A DNA stretch of 6,878 bases from Anaerolineae bacterium (GTDB lineage: Bacteria > Chloroflexota > Anaerolineae > Aggregatilineales > Aggregatilineaceae). The notes below the pieces were generated by a model, which saw only the letters and a program-made list of their open reading frames with translations, was not told the DNA's origin and did not search any database. Shown here one piece after another: positions 1 through 5,488 of the stretch (position 1 is its first letter; the number at the start of each line of letters is the position of its first letter). The position numbers and the translations under genes are program-made. The stretch covers positions 1 to 6,878 of the forward strand of contig JAFGJA010000149.1 of NCBI GenBank assembly GCA_016929355.1, written 5' to 3'.

Positions 1-852
1 GATGATGGCTCGCAGGATGGCACGCCCGATTTTTTGCGCGCAACGTATAGCGAACATATCGGGGAAAAAATCCGTATCATCGAGCAGGCGAATCGCGGCG
101 CAGCCGGGGCGCGCAATACCGGCGTTCGGGAGGCGCACGGCGAATTCGTGCAGTTCTGTGATTCGGACGATTACCTGCTGCCGGATAAAGTCGAAAAATG
201 TTATGCGAAATTTGTCGAATTTCCTGATATTGCGGTGGTCAATACTTTTGCCACCTTCATTGACGCCGCTACCGGGCGCGAAATTCCCCTGCCGGATGAG
301 CAACTCCCTTCCGGTGATATTTACTGCCAACTGTTAGTCGGCTCATTCGGGAATTTTGTCGGGACAAGTACGGTCATGGCGCGGCGGCAGGCGATTCTGG
401 ATGTGGGCGGGTTTGATGAGTCGCTGCCCGTCGCCGAAGATTGGGATTTGTGGCTGCGGCTGGCGGCGCGGTGGCCGTTCGCGGCGATCAATGAGCCGTT
501 GATGACGTATTATAAGCGTCAAGGTAGTTTGCAGAGTGATGAGATCGCGCTGGCGGAAGGGCGGCTGCGTGTGGTGCAGCGTGCGCGGGATTATCCCCGG
601 CGCGAAGAATGTGCCACTGATGCCGAATACGACGCGCACGAAGCGGCGCGCTATCATATCCTGGCGCTGCTCTACTGGCGCGCGGGGCGGCGGGCTGAGG
701 CGCGGGCCTGTTTCCAGCACGCGATCCGGCTCGATCCCGGTCACGCGGCGGTGCGGCGGCTGTATGTGCGGCTGAGTTATGTGTTCCCGGCGTGGTTAGG
801 TTCGCGGCTTGTGCGTTGGGGCACGCGCTTAAAGGGATTAGTCGGGCGATGA
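1..852 (+). CDS. Family 2 glycosyltransferase with C-terminal TPR-like segment (5' end outside window)
   Basis: The product is probably an inverting GT-A glycosyltransferase that moves a sugar from a nucleotide-sugar donor to a growing surface polysaccharide on the cytoplasmic side. The frame is open from the first base, and its first visible residues are DDGS, the family's nucleotide-binding motif. The true start is therefore upstream, and a TTG at 34 is not the start. Further motifs, counted from the first visible residue, are NRGAAGARNTG (the usual N-x-G...ARN block), the metal-binding DSDD at 54-57, GGFDE before the acceptor site, and the catalytic-region EDWDLW starting at 146. About 60 C-terminal residues (ARYHILALLYWRAGRR... 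AIRLDPGH) resemble one tetratricopeptide unit, followed by a basic tail. The next gene is a polysaccharide deacetylase 37 bases downstream, which supports a role in exopolysaccharide or glycan assembly. Family assignment is secure; sugar and acceptor are unknown. Confidence 0.9.
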   Translation, partial: DDGSQDGTPDFLRATYSEHIGEKIRIIEQANRGAAGARNTGVREAHGEFVQFCDSDDYLLPDKVEKCYAKFVEFPDIAVVNTFATFIDAATGREIPLPDEQLPSGDIYCQLLVGSFGNFVGTSTVMARRQAILDVGGFDESLPVAEDWDLWLRLAARWPFAAINEPLMTYYKRQGSLQSDEIALAEGRLRVVQRARDYPRREECATDAEYDAHEAARYHILALLYWRAGRRAEARACFQHAIRLDPGHAAVRRLYVRLSYVFPAWLGSRLVRWGTRLKGLVGR

Positions 853-857
853 TCTGT

Positions 858-886
858 GTAGGGGCGAGGCGACGCCTCGTCCCTAC
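858..886. repeat. 29-base palindrome (GTAGGGGCGAGGC hairpin) between glycosyltransferase and deacetylase genes
   Basis: Two 13-base arms (858-870 and 874-886) flank a 3-base loop. Twelve positions pair perfectly and the other is a G-U pair in RNA. It starts six bases after the glycosyltransferase stop and ends three bases before the first possible deacetylase ATG. No run of T follows, so it is not a classic terminator; it may instead stabilise the upstream message or lower read-through. The end sequence GTAGGGG...CCTAC recurs at 5344-5396, which suggests a dispersed intergenic palindrome family. Confidence 0.85.
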
Positions 887-889
887 GAG

Positions 890-1636
890 ATGGGAAAATG
901 GATGAAACCCTTCTGGATCACAACGAGTTGGGATGATGGGCACAGACTCGATCTGCGCCTCGCAGATTTGCTCGATCAGTACGATTTGCGCGGTACATTC
1001 TACGTCGCGCGCGATCTGCTGGATGAGCGCCTGAGCGAAGCGGAGATCGCAGGACTCGCGGCGCGGCACGAGATCGGCGCGCATACGCTGACGCATCCCG
1101 GTTTAACGGAGATCGATCCCGGCACGGCCCGGCGCGAGATTGTCGATTCGCGCGCATGGCTGCAAGACGTGACCGGATCAGCGATCACCGCGTTTTGTCC
1201 GCCGCGCGGCGCGATCAATCCGGCGGTGCGTCATCTGATCGCGGACGCGGGGTATGAGGTGGCGCGCACGGTGGAATTGTACCGGCTGGATGTGGGTGAT
1301 GATCGGCTGATGCTGCCAACGACGATCAACGTGTACCCTTTCCCCTTGCGCCCGTCAAGCAGCATCCGGGCGCGGTTCCAGCCAATTCAGCGTGCGCTGC
1401 CCCATGTGCCTACGCTGCGGCTTCCCCTGTGGGCGCTGCGCAGTTGGCCCGCGTTAGCTATCGCTTTGCTGGATCGCGTGGCGCAGATCGGCGGAGTGTG
1501 GCATTTGTGGGGGCATAGCTGGGAAATCGAGCATCATGGCCTGTGGGCCGATCTGGAGCGCGTTTTAGCTGCCACGCGCCGCTATCCCGACGCCCACCGC
1601 GTCACCAATACCGAATTAGCACGCGCTATTTTCTAA
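890..1636 (+). CDS. Polysaccharide deacetylase (NodB/CE4 family)
   Basis: The product is predicted to be a metal-dependent deacetylase that removes N- or O-acetyl groups from a glycan. Motif 1 is SWDDGH, with D15 as likely base and D16 as metal ligand. Motif 2 is HTLTHP, with H65 and H69 as the other metal ligands. Motif 3 is FCPPRG at 102-107, and GYEVARTVE follows. A late WHLWGHSWE block places H209 as the candidate motif 5 histidine. No signal peptide or membrane segment is visible, so the enzyme looks cytoplasmic and may act on lipid-linked or nucleotide-linked sugars before export. The start is uncertain: an in-frame ATG at 902 (244 residues instead of 248) has GGGA about six bases upstream, whereas the ATG at 890 has only the palindrome before it. 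The gene lies 37 bases after the glycosyltransferase and 24 before the acyltransferase, consistent with one transcript. Motif 3 has Cys where many CE4 enzymes have Arg. Substrate is unknown. Confidence 0.88.
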   Translation: MGKWMKPFWITTSWDDGHRLDLRLADLLDQYDLRGTFYVARDLLDERLSEAEIAGLAARHEIGAHTLTHPGLTEIDPGTARREIVDSRAWLQDVTGSAITAFCPPRGAINPAVRHLIADAGYEVARTVELYRLDVGDDRLMLPTTINVYPFPLRPSSSIRARFQPIQRALPHVPTLRLPLWALRSWPALAIALLDRVAQIGGVWHLWGHSWEIEHHGLWADLERVLAATRRYPDAHRVTNTELARAIF

Positions 1637-1660
1637 CCAGAAGAAAAAGGAACGACACCT

Positions 1661-2788
1661 ATGCCCGACTATCAAGTGGTGCATTTTAACGAAGCGGATC
1701 AGGACAAGGTTCACGCATTTTTGCACGAAGAATATCCCCGGCGCGGGGACTTTATGGAACAGCATCACGCCTGGCTCTATCGTAACGACAAGTGGCGCTG
1801 GGTCATTGTGGATGCCGACGATGGCTCGATTGCCGCTCATGTGGCCTTGCCACCCGTGAATATTTGGCTGAATGGCCGGGTTCAGGAATCATGTTGGACC
1901 ATCGATTTGATGGTCGGGCATGGGGTTCGTGATCGCCGGTTATTCTGGGTGCTGCATTCGATTGTGCCCACGTATGTTGAAGTGCTTATGGCGTTTCCCA
2001 ATAAATATACGCGGCTTTTTTCGAAACAAGCCAAGTGGACTCAACGTGAGAGTGGTTTCCGGTTCGCCATGCCGCTATCGCCCTGGTCCTTCGGTTATAT
2101 CCTCAAAATTCAGGCGGATGCACGCCGCCCGCGTAATATGCGCCGTGTCTCCAAATGGAAAAAACTACGCTACCGGATCGTGGACCGGCTGACACGCATT
2201 GCGGCGGGTGGGGCGATTTTTCCCTTCACCCGCTTGGCTCGCTTCTATCTGGCGCGCTACCGTCCCACCACGGCCCGCGAATTGACCAGGCCGAGCGCCG
2301 CGCTGCTGGCTGGTGTGTTTAAGCGCCACCATTTGAATAGCACGATCATGACCGATTACCGCGATGAGGACCATCTGCAATGGCGGTTTCTCGATGCGCC
2401 GATGGCCGACGAATTCCGCTATTATGCGGCGGGACCAACCGACGCCCCGACCCATATTGTGATCGCGCGGACCGCGCCGTATCGGGATCATCTGGTGACG
2501 CGCATTGTGGATATGTACGGCGACCTCGACGATCTGGACGGACTGCGCGATGCGCTGCGTCTGGCGATGCGTGATGCGGCGCGCGCCGGGGCCGACATGA
2601 TTACCACCATTGCCACGCTGCCCGCGCTGGATGCGCTGCTGCGCGATCTCCGCTTCAGCGAATACGGCGATCTGGTGTTTGCGTGTTGGAGTGAAGACAA
2701 TAAAGCATTGATGCAGGAAATTTCAGAGGCGTCTGCGTCGGCCCATTGGACGTTTGCCGACAGCGATTTTGATGTGGTGCTTATGTAG
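1661..2788 (+). CDS. GNAT/FemAB-like N-acyltransferase, probably polysaccharide-associated
   Basis: This 375-residue protein resembles large GNAT-fold acyltransferases found in exopolysaccharide clusters. Residues 1 to about 140 look like one GNAT-type half: an acidic-helix start, VIVDADDGSIAAHVALPPV as the central strands, DLMVGHGVRDRR as a degenerate form of the acetyl-CoA loop, and AFPNKYTRLFSKQAKW near 111-126, where related proteins have a PN..S...F.K.GW block. A basic linker follows (about 155-215). The second half starts near QWRF (W241) and carries RDAARAGADMITT and LRFSEYGDLVFACW, which suits a second GNAT half; the end is rich in Asp (WTFADSDFDVV). The start is supported by AAGGA about nine bases upstream. 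No signal peptide is seen. It probably adds an acyl or aminoacyl group to a glycan precursor, the counterpart of the deacetylase 24 bases upstream. The family is inferred from pattern only, and the acyl donor and acceptor are unknown. Confidence 0.7.
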   Translation: MPDYQVVHFNEADQDKVHAFLHEEYPRRGDFMEQHHAWLYRNDKWRWVIVDADDGSIAAHVALPPVNIWLNGRVQESCWTIDLMVGHGVRDRRLFWVLHSIVPTYVEVLMAFPNKYTRLFSKQAKWTQRESGFRFAMPLSPWSFGYILKIQADARRPRNMRRVSKWKKLRYRIVDRLTRIAAGGAIFPFTRLARFYLARYRPTTARELTRPSAALLAGVFKRHHLNSTIMTDYRDEDHLQWRFLDAPMADEFRYYAAGPTDAPTHIVIARTAPYRDHLVTRIVDMYGDLDDLDGLRDALRLAMRDAARAGADMITTIATLPALDALLRDLRFSEYGDLVFACWSEDNKALMQEISEASASAHWTFADSDFDVVLM

Positions 2789-2794
2789 GTTTAG

Positions 2795-2814
2795 CACCAA
2801 AGCGGATTTTGGTG
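2795..2814 (+). terminator. Short stem-loop after the acyltransferase gene, possible weak terminator
   Basis: CACCAAA (2795-2801) and TTTGGTG (2808-2814) form a perfect 7-base stem with a 6-base loop, seven bases after the acyltransferase stop. The following sequence TTTGTGTTAT is T-rich but not a clean U-tract. It sits directly upstream of the gatA promoter, a sensible place to end the polysaccharide transcript. A weak or factor-assisted terminator is possible; it could also be chance. Confidence 0.35.
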
Positions 2815-2818
2815 TTTG

Positions 2819-2827
2819 TGTTATACT
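2819..2827 (+). promoter_or_regulatory. Extended -10 promoter for gatA
   Basis: TG at 2819-2820, one base, then TATACT at 2822-2827 fits the extended -10 pattern TGnTATAAT with one mismatch. No good -35 lies 16-18 bases upstream, which is typical of extended -10 promoters. Predicted transcription would begin near 2834, giving a leader of about 33 bases before the gatA ATG. It separates gatA from the upstream polysaccharide genes. Confidence 0.5.
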
Positions 2828-2853
2828 CTGGCGCGTTCTTGCTACACACCACC

Positions 2854-2858
2854 AGGGG
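2854..2858 (+). promoter_or_regulatory. gatA: Ribosome binding site that sets the gatA start
   Basis: AGGGG lies eight bases before the ATG at 2867. The same frame is open back to 2816, but those codons overlap the predicted promoter and transcription start and would add 17 residues foreign to GatA. The site therefore supports 2867 as the start. Confidence 0.7.
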
Positions 2859-2866
2859 CACACATT

Positions 2867-4318
2867 ATGTTGACCAATCTCACATTAACCGACGCTCAAA
2901 CCAAACTCCGCGCGGGCGCGATCACCGCCGTTGAACTGACGCAGGCGCACCTTGACCGGATTCAGGCAGTTGATCCGCAGGTCAAAGCGTATTTGACGAT
3001 CACCGAGGAACGCGCGCTTGAAGCTGCCGCGCAAGCCGATCAACGCCGCACCGAGGGTGAGGATACCCCGTTGTTGGGCATTCCCCTGGCGATCAAAGAT
3101 GTTTTGATGACGCAGGGCGTCCCGACCACCTGCGGCTCGCGCATATTAGAAGGCTTCATCCCACCGTATACCGGAACCGCCGTGCAAAACCTGTTTGACG
3201 CAGGCGCGATCATGCTCGGCAAGACCAACACCGACGAATTTGCGATGGGGTCTTCGACGGAAAACTCCGGCTTTTTCACTACCCATAACCCCTGGGATTT
3301 GGATCGCGTGCCGGGGGGCAGCAGTGGGGGCAGCGCGGCGGCTGTTGCGGCGCGAATGGCGCTCGGTGCGCTCGGCACGGATACGGGCGGCAGTGTACGC
3401 CAACCCGCCTCATTTTGTGGCGTCTGTGCGATCAAACCCTCCTACGGGCGCGTGTCGCGTTACGGATTGATCGCGTTTGCCTCCTCGCTGGATCAGATCG
3501 GCGCGTTTGGGCGCACGGTGGAGGATATGGCTGTGCTGCTGGGCACGATTGCGGGCCACGATCCCCGCGACAGCACCAGTATGCAGGAGCCTGTGCCGGA
3601 TTACACCGCCGCCTTGACCGGGGATATTCAGGGGTTGCGCGTTGGTGTGCCCAAAGAATATTTCATTGATGGGATGCAGCCGGAAGTTGAGCAGGCCGTG
3701 CGCGCCGCGATTGAGCAGCTAGCCGCGTTAGGGGCCGACATCCGCGAGATCAGTTTGCCGCATACCGAATACGCGCTGCCGGTGTATTATCTGGTCGCCC
3801 CCTCGGAGGCGTCCGCGAATCTGGCGCGTTTTGATGGCGTGCGCTACGGTCCGCGCGAGTCGCAGGGCGCAATGTGGCCGACCTACAAAGCCACGCGCGG
3901 CGAACGTTTTGGCCCGGAAGTCAAGCGGCGGATCATGCTCGGCACGTATGCACTCTCCGCCGGGTACTACGACGCCTATTATCTCAAGGCGCAGAAAGTC
4001 CGCACGCTGATCAAGCAGGATTTTGATCAGGCGTTTGCCGATGTGGACGTGATCGCCGCCCCGACTGCGCCGACCACCGCCTTTAAGATCGGGGAAAAAG
4101 CCGACGATCCCTTGCAGATGTATCTCTCGGACGTGTTCACGCTTTCCGCGAGTTTGGCGGGCATTGTGGGCGCGGTGATTCCGTGCGGTGTGGATGGGGC
4201 GAATCTACCGATTGGCCTGCAACTGCTCGGCGCGGCGTTTGATGAACCAACGGTCCTCCGCGCGGCGCACGCCTATCAGCAAGCAACGGATTGGCACACG
4301 CGCGCGCCGGAGTTGTAA
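2867..4318 (+). CDS. gatA: Aspartyl/glutamyl-tRNA amidotransferase subunit A (GatA)
   Basis: GatA is the glutaminase subunit of the cytoplasmic GatCAB complex. It frees ammonia from glutamine, which GatB uses to convert Glu-tRNA(Gln) and Asp-tRNA(Asn) to Gln-tRNA(Gln) and Asn-tRNA(Asn). The 483-residue length matches the family. The amidase-signature triad is visible: K77 in LAIKDV, cis-Ser S152 in PGGSSGGSAA, and nucleophile S176 in DTGGSVRQPA. The spacings of 75 and 24 residues equal those of the Staphylococcus aureus enzyme (K79, S154, S178). GatA-specific blocks include SEASANLARFDGVRYG from S313 and the EVKRRIMLGTYALSAGYYDAYY stretch that separates GatA from other amidases. The C-terminal segment LSASLAGIVGAVIPCG is slightly divergent from the common form. 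gatC and gatB are not adjacent, so they must be elsewhere if the complex is complete. The gene appears to be transcribed from its own promoter just upstream. Confidence 0.96.
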   Translation: MLTNLTLTDAQTKLRAGAITAVELTQAHLDRIQAVDPQVKAYLTITEERALEAAAQADQRRTEGEDTPLLGIPLAIKDVLMTQGVPTTCGSRILEGFIPPYTGTAVQNLFDAGAIMLGKTNTDEFAMGSSTENSGFFTTHNPWDLDRVPGGSSGGSAAAVAARMALGALGTDTGGSVRQPASFCGVCAIKPSYGRVSRYGLIAFASSLDQIGAFGRTVEDMAVLLGTIAGHDPRDSTSMQEPVPDYTAALTGDIQGLRVGVPKEYFIDGMQPEVEQAVRAAIEQLAALGADIREISLPHTEYALPVYYLVAPSEASANLARFDGVRYGPRESQGAMWPTYKATRGERFGPEVKRRIMLGTYALSAGYYDAYYLKAQKVRTLIKQDFDQAFADVDVIAAPTAPTTAFKIGEKADDPLQMYLSDVFTLSASLAGIVGAVIPCGVDGANLPIGLQLLGAAFDEPTVLRAAHAYQQATDWHTRAPEL

Positions 4319-4325
4319 GAGCATA

Positions 4326-4469
4326 TTCACCACAGAGGCACAAAGATCACAGAGAGATGTTCAATAAGAGCAAGACAAAATTCACATCTTTTGTGGTTGT
4401 GGCCTGAAATCAGGTTTTCTCTGATTTTTACTTTTAGAATCTCTGTGCCCTCTGTGTCTCTGTGGTGAA
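4326..4469. repeat. MITE-like inverted-repeat element with CACAGAG arms
   Basis: The left arm (4326-4354, starting TTCACCACAGAG) and the right arm (4441-4469, ending CTCTGTGGTGAA) are inverted copies matching at 25 of 29 positions. The 86-base centre is AT-rich, unlike the surrounding genes, and holds a small hairpin CCTGA-AA-TCAGG at 4403-4414. It codes for nothing convincing. Similar CACAGAG-rich inverted repeats are common between genes in many environmental bacteria. The element starts seven bases after the gatA stop and ends five bases before the aldolase ribosome binding site, so it fills the intergenic gap. TAGAAT at 4435-4440 could be a -10 box but has no clear -35. I found no definite target-site duplication. 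Confidence 0.8.
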
Positions 4470-4486
4470 ATTTAAAGGGAAACCCC

Positions 4487-5272
4487 ATGCGAAACAGTAA
4501 AATTCTTGCCAAGCTGCGCGCCGGAAAAGCCGCGCGCATCGCTCATACCACGCACTATTTCCCCGCCTTTATCGCGGTGGCGGCGCATAATAGCTACGAT
4601 GGCGTGTGGATCGATCTGGAACACAACCCAATGGATGGGCGCGAACTGCAAGCGCTGCTCGCGTTTTGCCATTTGTACGATATTGATGCGATGGTCCGCC
4701 CGCCGAGCAAGGACAAAACGCGCCTGTACCGGCTGTTGGAAGATGGCGCAACCGGATTGTTTGTGCAGCATGTGCGCACGGTGGATGAGGTGCGCGCGCT
4801 GGTCGATGCGACAAAATTCCCGCCTATCGGGGATCGCGGCATGGGCGGTTTTGGCCTGGATGCGAATTTCACGCTGGACATCAAAGACTCCATTGGCGAT
4901 CTGGTCGAGAATGCGCGCGAAACGTTTTTGTTCGTGCAGATTGAAACGCCCGAAGCGCTCGCCAACGTGGATAAGATCGCGGCGCTGCCCGGTGTGGATG
5001 GATTGTACATCGGCCCGGTAGATTTGGGACTGCGGTTGAAGCACAAATCCGGCGATCAACACCCCGACATGGCAGAGGTGATGGGGCGGGTCGCGGAAGC
5101 CGCGCGCACGCATGGTATCGCCTGGGGATCGTACCCGACAGACTTTGCGCAGATCGAAGCGCAGGCTGCGCTTGGCGCACGGATTCTGATCTGGGGCGGT
5201 GATATAGCTCTGATCAAGTCGGGGTTGGCGGCGGCGAGTGATGCGCTGGCGGGGGTGTTAGGTGAGGAATAA
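4487..5272 (+). CDS. HpcH/HpaI-family aldolase (2-keto acid aldolase)
   Basis: The product is a class II, divalent-metal aldolase of the phosphoenolpyruvate/pyruvate-domain superfamily. Members reversibly split 2-oxo-3-deoxy acids or related compounds into pyruvate and an aldehyde; E. coli HpaI does this in homoprotocatechuate breakdown. The 261-residue length is typical. Residues matching the HpaI active site are all present: H46 in IDLEHNP, R71 in MVRPP, metal ligand E153 in VQIETPEAL and metal ligand D179 in YIGPVDLGL. The RGMGGFG loop at 117-123 and the WGGDIALIKSGL near-end block also fit. The start is supported by AAAGGGA six bases upstream. Preceding it is an inverted-repeat element, following it a large palindromic element, so it seems to stand alone. 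Neighbours do not reveal a pathway; substrate is unknown, and a citrate-lyase-like or sugar-acid aldolase role is equally possible. Confidence 0.92.
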   Translation: MRNSKILAKLRAGKAARIAHTTHYFPAFIAVAAHNSYDGVWIDLEHNPMDGRELQALLAFCHLYDIDAMVRPPSKDKTRLYRLLEDGATGLFVQHVRTVDEVRALVDATKFPPIGDRGMGGFGLDANFTLDIKDSIGDLVENARETFLFVQIETPEALANVDKIAALPGVDGLYIGPVDLGLRLKHKSGDQHPDMAEVMGRVAEAARTHGIAWGSYPTDFAQIEAQAALGARILIWGGDIALIKSGLAAASDALAGVLGEE

Positions 5273-5275
5273 CCG

Positions 5276-5458
5276 CACCCCCTAGAACACAGAACCGAAG
5301 CAAGTCCCCTCTCCAAGCGACATTGTTGGCGAACCTGATTTTCGTAGGGGAGAGTTTGCAAACCCTCCCTGGGCGACTTTGCAAAGTCGCCCCTACAAAA
5401 ACCTGCGAAACGAATTCGCCAACGGTATCTCCAAGCACGGAGAGGGGATTTAGGGGTG
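5276..5458. repeat. Nested inverted-repeat element between convergent genes
   Basis: Several nested arms pair across this span. Outermost are CACCCCCTA (5276-5284) and TAGGGGTG (5451-5458), with one extra C. Next are TCCCCTCTCC (5305-5314) with GGAGAGGGGA (5439-5448), and TTGGCGAA (5326-5333) with TTCGCCAA (5415-5422), both perfect. Then come GTAGGGG (5344-5350) with CCCCTAC (5390-5396). The core holds two back-to-back palindromes: 5347-5370, with one A-C mismatch and one G-U, and 5371-5392, a perfect 22-base palindrome. Both are centred on TTTGCAAA. CTCCAAGC also occurs twice in direct orientation (5311-5318, 5429-5436). The span fills nearly all of the gap between the aldolase stop and the lectin-protein stop, so it could terminate transcription from both directions. 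It has no coding potential that I trust. Confidence 0.85.
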
Positions 5459-5461
5459 AGG

Positions 5462-5488
5462 TAAACCGTGAACGACGCGGACGGTTTA
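5462..5488 (-). terminator. Inverted repeat overlapping the stop codon of the SH3/lectin gene
   Basis: TAAACCGT (5462-5469) and ACGGTTTA (5481-5488) form a perfect 8-base stem with an 11-base loop. On the minus strand the first arm begins with the TAA stop of the SH3/lectin gene. No T-run follows, so intrinsic termination would be weak by itself; the large nested repeat immediately downstream may add to it. Confidence 0.35.

Noticed and set aside
34..852. Glycosyltransferase starting at the TTG at 34
   Set aside because: The frame is open to base 1 and the codons before it encode DDGSQDGTP, a core family motif, so the gene is truncated by the window edge.
488..1096. 202-residue minus-strand reading frame across the glycosyltransferase and deacetylase genes
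   Set aside because: It is antisense to two well-supported genes, crosses the palindrome between them and is rich in Arg/Pro/Ala as expected of a GC-rich shadow frame.
2816..2866. Upstream in-frame extension of gatA
   Set aside because: It lacks a ribosome binding site, overlaps the predicted -10 box and adds residues unlike GatA; the ATG at 2867 has AGGGG at good spacing.
4326..4469. Insertion sequence or CRISPR-like repeats
   Set aside because: Only one inverted pair exists, with no transposase gene, no evenly spaced direct repeats and no cas genes.
4472..5113. 213-residue minus-strand reading frame opposite the aldolase
   Set aside because: It lies antisense to a gene with all catalytic residues intact, and its composition shows no recognisable domain.
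5305..5448. Cloverleaf-like fold suggesting a tRNA or structured RNA gene
   Set aside because: The arms do not have tRNA stem lengths, no T-loop or anticodon arm pattern is present, and the inner arms compete with each other for pairing.
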